Shown here: positions 34,714 through 43,251 of the stretch, piece after piece | Layout: every line of letters begins with the position of its first letter | Position numbering within the stretch: the stretch's first letter is position 1 | Source of the DNA: Agathobaculum sp. | GTDB lineage: Bacteria; Bacillota; Clostridia; Oscillospirales; Butyricicoccaceae | Direction of reading: 5' to 3' | Length of the DNA: 48,777 bases | Assembly (NCBI RefSeq): GCF_022775115.1 | Contig: NZ_JALFLA010000087.1 | Coordinates: forward strand, 1 to 48,777 | Translations under genes and position numbers: made by a program | Notes under the pieces: generated by a model | Told to the model about the DNA's origin: nothing | What the model saw: the letters and a program-made list of their open reading frames with translations, nothing else | The model's database searches: none

Positions 34714-36537
34714 TCAATCCTCCTTGTGGAAAAAGTCGTACACCGCTTTGGCCGCATTGCGCGGCACGACGCGGGCAAGCTCCTGCTCGCCGGCGTTTTT
34801 CACATTCTCAATGCTGCCGAAATGCCGCAGCAGGTCGGCGCGGCGCTTGTCGCCCACGCCGGGGATCTTATCCAGCGTCGAGCCGCGCACCTTTTTGCCA
34901 CCCAGCTTGCGGTTGTACTCGATGGCAAAGCGGTGCACCTCCTCCTGTATCCGGCCGATCAGCGCGAACAGCGCAGGCGTGGCCGAGATGCCGAACTCCC
35001 GTCCGTCCGGCGCGACGAGCGCGCGCGTGCGGTGGCGGTCGTCCTTGACCATGCCGAAGCAGGGCGTCGAAAGGCCGAACGAATCGAGCACCTCCTTGCA
35101 CACGCGCACATGCCCCAAGCCGCCGTCAATCAGAAAAGCGCTCGGCAGCGGGGTGAATTTTTCATCTCCGTCCAAATAACGCCGCACCCGGCGGGTAAGC
35201 ATTTCGCGCATCGAGGCGTAATCGTCCTGCCCATTGGCCGCGCATTCGATCTTAAATTTGCGGTAATCACTCTTTTTGGGCTGTCCTTCCGCAAATACGA
35301 CCATTGAGCCGACCGTGTCCTGCCCGGCGAAGTTGGAGATGTCGTAAGCCTCCAGCCGCAGCGGCAGCGCAGCCATGCCGGTAACATTTTGCAGCAGCTC
35401 GAGCGATTTATGCCGCCGCTCAGACTGCATCTCGCGGCGCTCGATCTCCTCCCGCGCGTTTTTTTCCGCCATGCGGGTCAGCACACGGCGCTCACCGCGC
35501 TGCGGCACGGCCAACTCGACCCGCCGCCCGGCGATCGACGACAAGTATTCTGCCACCGCCTCCTGCTCCTCCAGCTCGTGCGAGAGCAGCACAGCCTTGG
35601 GCACCGCACCGCGCGCCGCGTAATACTGCTTGATAAAGGAGGAGAGCACCTCAGCCGGGTCGCTCCCGGTCAGGTGGAACAGGGTATACTCCTTGTCCTG
35701 CAGCGCGCCGCCTGCATAGTGCAGCACGCAGACGCAGGCGCGCGTCTGTCCCTGCACAAAGGCCACCACGTCCAGCTCGGCAAAGCCGCCCGCGACTACA
35801 TGCTGCCGCGTGCCCAGCTTTTGCACGGCACGCAGCCGGTCGCGCAGCAGGGCGGCGCGCTCGAACTGCAGCTCCTCCGCGGCCTCGTTCATCTTTTCGG
35901 TCAGCTCCCTTTCGAGCTTTTTCGCGTCGCCCTCGAACAAAGCGACCGCCTGCGCGATCAGCGCGCGGTACTCCGCCGACTCTACCTTACCTGTGCATGG
36001 CGCACAGCACCGTCCCAGATGCAGGTTGAGGCACGGCCGCTCCTTGCCGATGTCCCGCGGGAACACACGCGAGCAGGTCTTGAGATGCAGCGTCTCGCAG
36101 ATCGTGTCGATCGCGCGGCGGGCGGCCACGCGCCCCGGGTAAGGCCCGAAATACCGCGCCCCGTCCTGCGCAGGTCGGGAAACGACCTTAAACTCGGGAT
36201 ACGGCGCGTCGGCATTCAGCCGGATATAGGGGTAGCCTTTGTCGTCCTTGAGCAGAATATTGTACTTGGGCTTATATTTTTTGATCATCGAGTTTTCAAG
36301 GACGAGCGCCTCAAACTCACTGTCGGTCACGATGATATCAAAATCGTCGATATGGCTGACTAGCTGCCGCGTCTTGGCGTTCAGGCTTTCAGGCGGCTGA
36401 AAATAGTTGGATACACGGTTTTTCAGCGCCTTGGCCTTGCCGACATAGATGACCTTGCCGGTCTTGTCCTTGTGCAGATACACGCCCGGCTGCATCGGCA
36501 GCTTGCGCACGCGCGCCTTCAATTGTTCACGGGTCAC
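34714..36537 (-). CDS. uvrC: Excinuclease ABC subunit C
   Basis: Dual-incision nuclease of nucleotide excision repair. 607 aa from a GTG with GGAGGG ten bases upstream; the open frame extends to 36579 without similarity. GIY-YIG domain at 14-90 (QPGVYLHKDKTGKVIYVGKA), UvrB-binding UVR motif near 205 (EREL ... EELQFERAALLRDRL), RNase H-like nuclease domain (YDISNFAGQDTVGSMVVF, LIDGGLGHV) and a C-terminal helix-hairpin-helix (LDKIPGVGDKRRADLLRHFG). First gene of the unit with rsmD and coaD. Confidence 0.97.
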   Translation of the reverse strand: MTREQLKARVRKLPMQPGVYLHKDKTGKVIYVGKAKALKNRVSNYFQPPESLNAKTRQLVSHIDDFDIIVTDSEFEALVLENSMIKKYKPKYNILLKDDKGYPYIRLNADAPYPEFKVVSRPAQDGARYFGPYPGRVAARRAIDTICETLHLKTCSRVFPRDIGKERPCLNLHLGRCCAPCTGKVESAEYRALIAQAVALFEGDAKKLERELTEKMNEAAEELQFERAALLRDRLRAVQKLGTRQHVVAGGFAELDVVAFVQGQTRACVCVLHYAGGALQDKEYTLFHLTGSDPAEVLSSFIKQYYAARGAVPKAVLLSHELEEQEAVAEYLSSIAGRRVELAVPQRGERRVLTRMAEKNAREEIERREMQSERRHKSLELLQNVTGMAALPLRLEAYDISNFAGQDTVGSMVVFAEGQPKKSDYRKFKIECAANGQDDYASMREMLTRRVRRYLDGDEKFTPLPSAFLIDGGLGHVRVCKEVLDSFGLSTPCFGMVKDDRHRTRALVAPDGREFGISATPALFALIGRIQEEVHRFAIEYNRKLGGKKVRGSTLDKIPGVGDKRRADLLRHFGSIENVKNAGEQELARVVPRNAAKAVYDFFHKED

Positions 36538-36631
36538 GGCTTGTGCTCCCTCCTCTGTACACGGCTTTACAAACGGCACAGGACATGCCGCCTGCCGCCG
36601 CTATCCTATGCCCATTCCGCGCGGATAAAAT

Positions 36632-36661
36632 AAAAGCGCCGATTCTGCGATCGGCGCTTTT
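36632..36661. terminator. Bidirectional terminator between the HPr-like gene and uvrC
   Basis: AAAAGCGCCGAT, loop TCTGCG, ATCGGCGCTTTT: a 12-bp stem with T-runs on both strands. On the minus strand it ends the HPr-like transcript 16 bases past its stop. Confidence 0.9.
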
Positions 36662-36676
36662 GCAGGATGCGATAAC

Positions 36677-36940
36677 TCAATCGGTAAAGTTGGAGGTGAT
36701 CAGCTCGACCAGCGCAGCGACAGCGTCTTCCTCATCCGGGCCGTCCGCGATCAGGTTGATCGTCGTGCCCTTGGTGATGCCAAGGGAGAGAATGCCGAGC
36801 AGGCTCTTCGCGTTGACGCGGCGCTCCTCCTTCTCTACCAGAATGGTGCTCTTATACTCGTTGGCTTTCTGAATAAAAAAAGTGGCAGGGCGGGCATATA
36901 AGCCTACCTGATTTGTAACCTTGACCTCTTTCGAATACAT
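36677..36940 (-). CDS. HPr-like/Crh-like protein lacking His15
   Basis: 87 aa, the length and fold of HPr. The active-site loop reads VGLYARPATFF: residue 15, the histidine that PEP-dependent enzyme I phosphorylates in HPr, is Tyr. Ser46 in NAKSLLGILSLGI, target of HPr kinase, is kept. Loss of His15 with Ser46 intact is the Crh pattern (Gln15 in Bacillus Crh), so it more likely serves carbon-catabolite signalling with CcpA than sugar transport. It stands alone, with its own promoter and terminator. AGGAG lies upstream of the ATG. Confidence 0.9.
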   Translation of the reverse strand: MYSKEVKVTNQVGLYARPATFFIQKANEYKSTILVEKEERRVNAKSLLGILSLGITKGTTINLIADGPDEEDAVAALVELITSNFTD

Positions 36941-36978
36941 ACTTGCATCGCTCCTATTTCTTCAAATCCGGTATTTAT

Positions 36979-37007
36979 AGTCTATCCCTTTTTACCCGTT
37001 TCGTCAA
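36979..37007 (-). promoter_or_regulatory. Sigma-A promoter of the HPr-like gene
   Basis: Minus strand TTGACG (37002-37007), 17-base spacer, TAGACT (36979-36984), 38 bases before the ATG. I did not find a convincing cre site over it. Confidence 0.6.
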
Positions 37008-37121
37008 GGCGGTTTTGGAAAACCACCCTTTGCGTTTTCCACGAAAATTTTACTTAAAAGCATATTTTCTCAGGCATTTTCCCTAATACAACCAATGAAA
37101 ATACCTTTTCGCGCCCGTGCT

Positions 37122-39515
37122 TCAACGAAGCTCCACAATGGTCACACCCTGCTCGCCCTCGCCGTAAACGCCGCTGCGCACCGACTTGACGCGCTTGTTT
37201 TTACGCAGATGAGCCTGTATCGCACCGCGCAACACGCCAGTGCCCTTGCCGTGGATGACCGTGACCGAGGGAAGCCCCGCCATGAGCGCGCGGGACAGGA
37301 AATTGTCCACCTCGAATACAGCTTCCTCGGCGCTCATGCCGCGCACATCGACCTCGCTCTCGGCTGTGCGCAGATTCAGCTCGCGCGCGGGTGCGCTGCG
37401 GCGCGGCGGCGCTTGCCGCTTCTGCGCGGGCTTCGGCTCGTCCACCAGCCGCATTTCGTTGGCCTGCACAGTCATTTTCATCGCACCCGCCTGCACCTGC
37501 ACACCGCCGTCCTTATCGGCCGGCGCAAGCACGGTGGCGATCACGCCCGCGACGTTGAGCAGCCGCACACGGTCACCCTTGCGCACGGGGCGCTGCTCGT
37601 CCGCTTCGACCACACGCTTGGCAATGCCCCGGCGCTGCTCGTTCTCCGTCTGGGTGATGACGCCCCGCAGCGCGGCCTTGGCCGCAGCCAGATTCTGCTC
37701 CGCCGCGTCCTTTTGGGACTGCTTTTTCAGCTCCTCCAGCTCGCCGAACACGGTCTCGGCTGTCATGCGCGCGTCCTTCAGGATGCGGTCGGCCTGACTG
37801 CGGGCACTCTCCACCATCTTATCGGCTTTTTGCTCGGCTGCGTCACGCTCAGCTCGCATTTTATCCCGCTCGGACTGCGCGGCCGCGCGCATTTTTGCGG
37901 CCTCGTCCCGCAGCTGCTCAATACGGCGGCGCTCGCGCTCCAGCTCGGCCAGCACATCCTCAAACCGTGCGTCCTCGGTCGATACCTGCTCCTTGGCGCG
38001 CTCGATGATGGTCGGCTGCAAGCCCAAGCGCGCCGCGATAGCAAACGCATTGGACTTGCCCGGGATGCCGGTCAGCAGGCGGTAGGTCGGCTGCAAAGAC
38101 TGCACATCAAATTCACACGAGGCATTCTCGATGCCGTCGGTCGTCAGCGCGAAGGTCTTCAGCTCGGCGTAATGCGTGGTCGCGGCGACACAGGCGCCCA
38201 TCTGCCGCGCATAGCCGATGACCGCGACGGCGAGCGCCGCGCCCTCGACCGGATCGGTGCCCGCGCCCAGCTCGTCAAACAGCACAAGGTCGCCGGGGGC
38301 GCAGCAGTCCATGATGGATACGATGGTCTTCATATGCGCCGAAAAGGTCGAGAGCGACTGCTCGATCGACTGCTCATCGCCGATATCGGCGTAAACGCGG
38401 GTGAACAAGCCGATTTCGGACTGCTCATTCGCCGGGATATGCAGGCCGGAGGCCGCCATCAGGCTCAAAAGACCGAGCGTCTTGAGCGAAACCGTCTTGC
38501 CGCCCGTGTTCGGGCCGGTGATAATAAGCGTGTCGTATGCCTGACCGATGGCAATGTCGATCGGCACGGCCTTGTCCTTGTCCAGCAGCGGATGGCGCGC
38601 GCGGAGCAGGCGGCAACGGCTGCCGCTTTCCAGCAGCACGGGCGCGGCGGCGTTCATCTCAAACGACAGCTTGGCGCGCGCGAAGATAAAGTCAAGTGTG
38701 GTCAGCGCGTCCACATCCTGCGCGATCGCGTCGCTGTACAGCGCCACCTCGGCCGAAAGCGCGGCAAGAATGCGCTCGATCTCGGCCTCCTCCCTGCCCT
38801 CGAGCACCTTGATCTGGTTATTGATCTCGACCACCTGCTGCGGCTCGACGAACACGGTTGCGCCCGTGGACGAGGTATCGTGTACCAGGCCGGGTACATC
38901 GCCGCGATGCTCGGCCTTGACCGGCACGACAAAGCGGCCATTTCGCTGCGTGATGATGGTTTCCTGCAAGTACTTTGCCCGCTCGCCCGAGATCAGGCGG
39001 CTGAGCGTTTCGCGCACCTTGCCCGATATCCGGCGCAGCTCGCGGCGGATGGACAGCAGCTCAGGCGATGCGCCGTCGGCTATCTCCTCCTCGGAAACGA
39101 TGGCGGTCGTGATCGACTCCTCAAGCGGCCGGTTGCCCGAGAGCAGGCCGAAGATGGGCGTCAGCGTGGTTTTTTCCTCATGCTCGGCATCGTATAGCAG
39201 CGCGCGGCGCGCAGTTTGCAGCACACTCGCCACATCGAGCAGCTCACGCGGGTTGAGCGTGCCGCCGCGCCCGGCGCGGGACAGCACAGCCCCCACCGCG
39301 CGGATGCCGCCGAACGACGGACTGCCCTGCCGAATCATCAGGTCTTTAGCGTCGCTCGTCTGCCGCATCCAGAGCGCGGCCTGCTCCCGGTCGTCCAGCG
39401 GACGCAGCGCACGGCATTTCTCCTTTGCGCCCTCCGACGCGGCCTGCGCCGCAAGGCGATCCAGAATTTCATAATATTCGAGTGTTTTTAAGGATTTCTC
39501 CCCCAATTTATTCAT
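37122..39515 (-). CDS. mutS2: MutS2 (DNA/ribosome-acting ATPase with Smr domain)
   Basis: 797 aa. MutS-type ATPase core with Walker A GPNTGGKT near 335, Walker B LVLFDELGAGTDP near 410 and TTHYAELK; long coiled-coil clamp (about 510-630); basic linker; C-terminal Smr nuclease domain (VDVRGMSAEEAVFEVD and VIHGKGTGVLRGAI). MutS2 suppresses recombination or rescues collided ribosomes; it lacks the mismatch-binding domain of MutS. ATG with AGGAG upstream. It is the last gene of the yqfC-to-mutS2 unit. Confidence 0.97.
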   Translation of the reverse strand: MNKLGEKSLKTLEYYEILDRLAAQAASEGAKEKCRALRPLDDREQAALWMRQTSDAKDLMIRQGSPSFGGIRAVGAVLSRAGRGGTLNPRELLDVASVLQTARRALLYDAEHEEKTTLTPIFGLLSGNRPLEESITTAIVSEEEIADGASPELLSIRRELRRISGKVRETLSRLISGERAKYLQETIITQRNGRFVVPVKAEHRGDVPGLVHDTSSTGATVFVEPQQVVEINNQIKVLEGREEAEIERILAALSAEVALYSDAIAQDVDALTTLDFIFARAKLSFEMNAAAPVLLESGSRCRLLRARHPLLDKDKAVPIDIAIGQAYDTLIITGPNTGGKTVSLKTLGLLSLMAASGLHIPANEQSEIGLFTRVYADIGDEQSIEQSLSTFSAHMKTIVSIMDCCAPGDLVLFDELGAGTDPVEGAALAVAVIGYARQMGACVAATTHYAELKTFALTTDGIENASCEFDVQSLQPTYRLLTGIPGKSNAFAIAARLGLQPTIIERAKEQVSTEDARFEDVLAELERERRRIEQLRDEAAKMRAAAQSERDKMRAERDAAEQKADKMVESARSQADRILKDARMTAETVFGELEELKKQSQKDAAEQNLAAAKAALRGVITQTENEQRRGIAKRVVEADEQRPVRKGDRVRLLNVAGVIATVLAPADKDGGVQVQAGAMKMTVQANEMRLVDEPKPAQKRQAPPRRSAPARELNLRTAESEVDVRGMSAEEAVFEVDNFLSRALMAGLPSVTVIHGKGTGVLRGAIQAHLRKNKRVKSVRSGVYGEGEQGVTIVELR

Positions 39516-39565
39516 AACAAACTCCTGTTGCAGTCAATTGCGGTATATGGTGCGCCAAAGCCCGT

Positions 39566-40336
39566 TTATCTGCCCGCCTGCGGCGCGGGGATGCAGACCG
39601 ACCGGTAAAACCGCAGGCTTTCAAACCCGCGCGCCAGATGATACTGCGCATATTGCTCGGCCAGCGCGCAGAACTGCCCGCGGGAAGGCTCGCCAAGGGT
39701 GAATGCGTACACCTTGCGCGTTTCGCTTGTCAGCGCATGGATGATAGCGCGCAGCGTCCCTGCGTACAGCGGCGCATAGCCGCCGACGCGCTGCGCACAG
39801 TCTGCGTCCGCCGCGCGCCCCGCCGCGACCGAAAAGCACACGGGTGGGGGCTCGATCGTCCGCCCGCACACGCCGCAGCAGGACAAATCAGGCGCGTAGC
39901 CGCTCTCGGCCAGCGCACGCCACTCAAACGCCGCCTTGACCAGCGCAGCATCCCGTTTGCGGTTCAGCAGCGCGCCGAACGCGCCGAACAGCAGCCGGAA
40001 AACCGCCGGCGCGTCCTCGTCCGGTGTAGTCAGCGCGCCCGCGACCTCGGCCAGATAGCAGGCCAGCGCGTACCGTTCGATATCCCGCGTCAGGTCGAAA
40101 AAGGAATGCACCAGATCGGCCTCGCGCAGCGTGTATCTGCCGCCGCGCGCAAGCAGGATAAAGTCGGAAAAGCAAAGCTGCCGCGCCGCGGGCAGCTGCT
40201 TTTTGCCGCCGCGCCGCGCGTTTTTGCACAATATCTCGATTTTGCGCCCATCCTCGGTCAGCGCGGTCAGGTAGCGGTCGTAGTCACCGAAATCGACCTC
40301 GCGCAGGCCGAGCGCGCGCAGCTTGACCTCGGCCAC
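39566..40336 (-). CDS. recO: DNA repair protein RecO
   Basis: 256 aa, GTG start 3 bases after the era stop. N-terminal OB-fold (LRALGLREVDFGDYDRYLTALT, here LREVDFGDYDRYLTALT), central helical region and a zinc-finger-like Cys set (CCGVCGRTI). Loads RecA onto SSB-coated DNA with RecR. The era-recO adjacency is conserved in Firmicutes and supports the call, as overall similarity in the family is weak. Confidence 0.93.
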   Translation of the reverse strand: MAEVKLRALGLREVDFGDYDRYLTALTEDGRKIEILCKNARRGGKKQLPAARQLCFSDFILLARGGRYTLREADLVHSFFDLTRDIERYALACYLAEVAGALTTPDEDAPAVFRLLFGAFGALLNRKRDAALVKAAFEWRALAESGYAPDLSCCGVCGRTIEPPPVCFSVAAGRAADADCAQRVGGYAPLYAGTLRAIIHALTSETRKVYAFTLGEPSRGQFCALAEQYAQYHLARGFESLRFYRSVCIPAPQAGR

Positions 40337-40339
40337 CGG

Positions 40340-41236
40340 TCAACTGTCCTCGTAGCCGAAGTTGCGCATCTGGTATTGGTTGTTGCGCCAGCCCTCCTTG
40401 ACCTTGACCCACAGCGTCAGATACACCTTGGCATCCAGCATCCGCTCCATGTCGGCGCGCGCCTGCTGGCCGACCTCCCGCAGCATCTTGCCCTGCTTGC
40501 CGATGATGATCCCCTTGTGGCTGGCCTTTTCGCAGTAAATGGTGGCGCCAATTTCGATCAGGCCGTCCTCCCGCTCGCTCCAGTGCTCAATGCCGACCGC
40601 CGTGCCGTGCGGCACCTCACGGTCGAGCAGGCGCAGCAGCTTTTCACGCACGATCTCGGCGGCAAGCTGGCGCTCGGGCTGGTCGGACACCATATCCTCC
40701 GGAAAGAGCGGCGGCCCCTCGATGGCGTATTTGTCGATCTCGCCCAGCAGCTCGTCCAACCCCTCGCCCGTGCGTGCGCTGACCGGCACGACGGCCGCAA
40801 ACTCATGCGCCGCCGCATAAACGGCGATCACGGCAAGCAGCTCCTCCTTGGGCAGCGTGTCGATCTTGTTGATGACCAAAATGGCCGGCATATGATTGCG
40901 CTTGATCTGCTCAATCAGGCTCTCCTCAGCCGGGCCGATGCTTGCGATCGGCTCGACGACCAGCGCGGCCACGTCGACCTCGCCAACCGTGTCGGTGACG
41001 ACCTTGCACATATAGTCCCCCAGCCGGGAGCGCGGCTTATGCAGGCCGGGCGTGTCCAGCAGCACATACTGCGTCTCTCCGCGGCTGAGCACACCCGTGA
41101 TGCGGGTGCGGGTCGTCTGCGGCTTGGAGGAGACGATGGCGACCTTCTGTCCCACCAGCTTATTGGTCAGCGTCGATTTGCCGACATTCGGGCGGCCGAC
41201 CACAGAGACGACCGCAGTTTTGGTTATTTCGCTCAT
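40340..41236 (-). CDS. era: GTPase Era
   Basis: 298 aa from MSEITKTAVVSVVGRPNVGK; the open frame further upstream lies in the dgkA gene and is not expected to be used. G1 GRPNVGKSTL, G3 DTPGLHKP, G4 NKID, and a C-terminal KH domain (IYCEKASHKGIIIGKQGKML). Binds the 3' end of 16S rRNA during 30S assembly. The ATG overlaps the dgkA stop by four bases. Confidence 0.97.
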   Translation of the reverse strand: MSEITKTAVVSVVGRPNVGKSTLTNKLVGQKVAIVSSKPQTTRTRITGVLSRGETQYVLLDTPGLHKPRSRLGDYMCKVVTDTVGEVDVAALVVEPIASIGPAEESLIEQIKRNHMPAILVINKIDTLPKEELLAVIAVYAAAHEFAAVVPVSARTGEGLDELLGEIDKYAIEGPPLFPEDMVSDQPERQLAAEIVREKLLRLLDREVPHGTAVGIEHWSEREDGLIEIGATIYCEKASHKGIIIGKQGKMLREVGQQARADMERMLDAKVYLTLWVKVKEGWRNNQYQMRNFGYEDS

Positions 41237-41700
41237 TGTATTCTCCCATATCGAAAAATAAACCACCACGCCGCCGGCACGGAAACGGCCAGCGCGGCCA
41301 ACACCCACCGGTGCGCCGCCATGCACCGCAGCGCGCACAGCAGCACGCCGCCGCTGACAAACACGCAGACGCCCACGGCGACGCAGGCGAGCGCACACAC
41401 AAAAACAGCGGCGGCGGCAATGTCCTTCGCGTCCCGCACCAGCATATCATAGCCGCTGGCGTGCTTGTCGCACAGGCGCTCAACGGCGGTATTCATCAGC
41501 TCCGCGCCCATTGTCAGGCCAAAGCACACGCACAGGATCGCGGCCTGCGTGGCGCTCGCCTGCCCCAACACCGCAAACAGGGTGACATACAGCGCCGCCA
41601 TCATGTGCACGCGGAAGTTGCGCTCGCCCCGGATGCAGAGTGCCAATCCGCGCAGCGCATACAGAAAGCTGTCCCTTAATTTTCTGATTTCTTTTTTCAT
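41233..41700 (-). CDS. dgkA: Undecaprenol/diacylglycerol kinase (DgkA family)
   Basis: 155 aa small integral-membrane kinase. RNFRVHMMAALYVTLFA, the catalytic segment GAELMNTAVERLCD near 65-78 and VRDAKDIAAAAVFV are family signatures; the Gram-positive form phosphorylates undecaprenol for cell-wall carrier recycling. A further hydrophobic helix at the C-terminus (VLAALAVSVPAAWWFIF) makes it longer than the usual 120-130 residues. It overlaps ybeY and era by ATGA junctions. Confidence 0.94.
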   Translation of the reverse strand: MKKEIRKLRDSFLYALRGLALCIRGERNFRVHMMAALYVTLFAVLGQASATQAAILCVCFGLTMGAELMNTAVERLCDKHASGYDMLVRDAKDIAAAAVFVCALACVAVGVCVFVSGGVLLCALRCMAAHRWVLAALAVSVPAAWWFIFRYGRIQ

Positions 41701-42191
41701 GTATCTCTTGTCAGTCCGAGAAAGGCGAGGTTGCCCTCTTCCTTTGCGCGCATCAATTTGGTGTCCTCATCGTTCCGCTCGTGGTCATAGCCCAACAGAT
41801 GCAGCACGGAATGGGTGGTCAAATAGCCGCACTCGCGCGCGGGCGAGTGGCCGAACGCCTCGGCCTGCTCGCAGGCGCGGGTGTAGCACAGCAGCATATC
41901 GCCCAGCATGACGCAGCCCGTGTCCGGCTCACTTTCCAGCTCCTCCTGCGCTTTGCCGTTGTAAAACGCATACATCGGAAAGGACAGCACATCGGTCACG
42001 GCATCCTTGCCCCGCTGCTCGGCGTTCACCCAGCGAATGGTGTCCGCATCGACTACGGTCACGTCGATCTGCGCGGCAAAGCCGACCCCTTCGCTCACCA
42101 GCACCCGCTTGGCACACGCTTCGATCAGCGCGCGCACGTCCTGCTGCTTGTCCACCTTAGTCTCAAACCCGATATTGATCCGGTGCTTCAT
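41697..42191 (-). CDS. ybeY: Endoribonuclease YbeY
   Basis: 164 aa. The zinc-binding motif HSVLHLLGYDHERNDED near 130-146 (H-x3-H-x5-H) is diagnostic. Participates in 16S rRNA 3'-end maturation and ribosome quality control. Its start overlaps the phoH stop and its stop overlaps the dgkA start, each by ATGA. Confidence 0.96.
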   Translation of the reverse strand: MKHRINIGFETKVDKQQDVRALIEACAKRVLVSEGVGFAAQIDVTVVDADTIRWVNAEQRGKDAVTDVLSFPMYAFYNGKAQEELESEPDTGCVMLGDMLLCYTRACEQAEAFGHSPARECGYLTTHSVLHLLGYDHERNDEDTKLMRAKEEGNLAFLGLTRDT

Positions 42192-43243
42192 CGCTTGTCC
42201 CCCCTGCGGCGGACGATCGCCTTTTTGTGCGGCTTTACGCCTGACCTCTTGCCCTCATATTCGGCATAGGCCTTGACGATGCGCTGCACCAGCTCGTGGC
42301 GCACCACATCCTTTTCGCTCAAAAAGCACTGGGCGATGCCCTCAACGCCGTCCAGCACACGCAGCGCTTCCTTTAGTCCGGACTGCTTGCCGTCCGGCAA
42401 ATCAATCTGCGTCACATCGCCCGTGATGACCGCCTGCGAGCCAAAGCCCAGCCGGGTCAGGAACATCTTCATCTGCTCGGGCGTGGTGTTCTGCGCCTCG
42501 TCGAGAATGATGAAGCTGTCGTCCAGCGTGCGTCCGCGCATATAGGCGAGCGGCGCTACCTCGATCGAGCCGCGCTCCTGATATTTTGCGAAGTTTTCCG
42601 CGCCCAGCATGTCAAACAGGCCGTCATACAGCGGGCGCAGATAGGGATCGACCTTGCTCTGCAAGTCGCCCGGCAAAAAGCCGAGCTTTTCCCCCGCCTC
42701 GACCGCCGGGCGCGTCAGGATGATGCGGGATACCTTTTTATCGCGGAACGCGGCCACGGCGGCGGCCACGGCAAGATAGGTCTTGCCCGTGCCGGCCGGG
42801 CCGACGCCGATGACAACTGTATTGCTGCGGATGGCCTCCATATACTTTTTCTGTCCGAGCGTCTTGGCCTTGACCGGCTTTCCCTTGGCCGTGATGCACA
42901 GCACATCGCGGCTCATGGTCTGCACCTCGCCCTCACGCCCATCGCGTGCAAGACCGATGACATACTGCACGGTCTGTGTGCCAATAGCTTCGCCGCGCCT
43001 TGCCATGCCGGTCAGCGCGTCGATCGTGCGCGCGGCGGTCTCAACGTCCCGTTCTTCGCCGGCTATCTTCAGCTCGCTGCCGCGGCTGACAACGGATACG
43101 CCCAGCGCCTGCTCGATCTGCTTGATGTTTTCGTCGAACGCGCCGAACACGGTCATCATCAGTTCAAGCTGTTCGATCTGAATGGTCTTTTCTATGTTGC
43201 TGCACCTTGCTTTCCATGGTGATTTTGTACTTCTCCGAAGCAT
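42188..43243 (-). CDS. PhoH-family ATPase
   Basis: Up to 351 aa. N-terminal KH-like region (FGAFDENIKQIEQALGVSV), then the PhoH ATPase: Walker A GPAGTGKTYLAVAAA, RPAVEAGEKLGFLPGD, FIILDEAQNTTPEQMKMFL and TGDVTQIDLP. Often fused or paired with YbeY in RNA metabolism. The start is uncertain: the ATG at 43243 has only a distant ribosome site, similarity begins around TIQIEQLEL about 20 codons later, and no standard start codon lies between; an ATA preceded by AAGG is the only nearer candidate. Confidence 0.93.
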   Translation of the reverse strand: MLRRSTKSPWKARCSNIEKTIQIEQLELMMTVFGAFDENIKQIEQALGVSVVSRGSELKIAGEERDVETAARTIDALTGMARRGEAIGTQTVQYVIGLARDGREGEVQTMSRDVLCITAKGKPVKAKTLGQKKYMEAIRSNTVVIGVGPAGTGKTYLAVAAAVAAFRDKKVSRIILTRPAVEAGEKLGFLPGDLQSKVDPYLRPLYDGLFDMLGAENFAKYQERGSIEVAPLAYMRGRTLDDSFIILDEAQNTTPEQMKMFLTRLGFGSQAVITGDVTQIDLPDGKQSGLKEALRVLDGVEGIAQCFLSEKDVVRHELVQRIVKAYAEYEGKRSGVKPHKKAIVRRRGDKR

Positions 43244-43251
43244 TGCGCGGC

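Noticed and set aside
37003-37045. Hairpin GGTGGTTTT/AAAACCGCC just upstream of the HPr-like promoter as terminator of mutS2
   Set aside because: No T-tract follows on the minus strand, so I do not call it an intrinsic terminator.
37095-39197. Plus-strand open frame of 700 codons opposite mutS2
   Set aside because: Shadow frame; His/Arg/Leu-rich without motif, while mutS2 on the minus strand has full Walker and Smr motifs.
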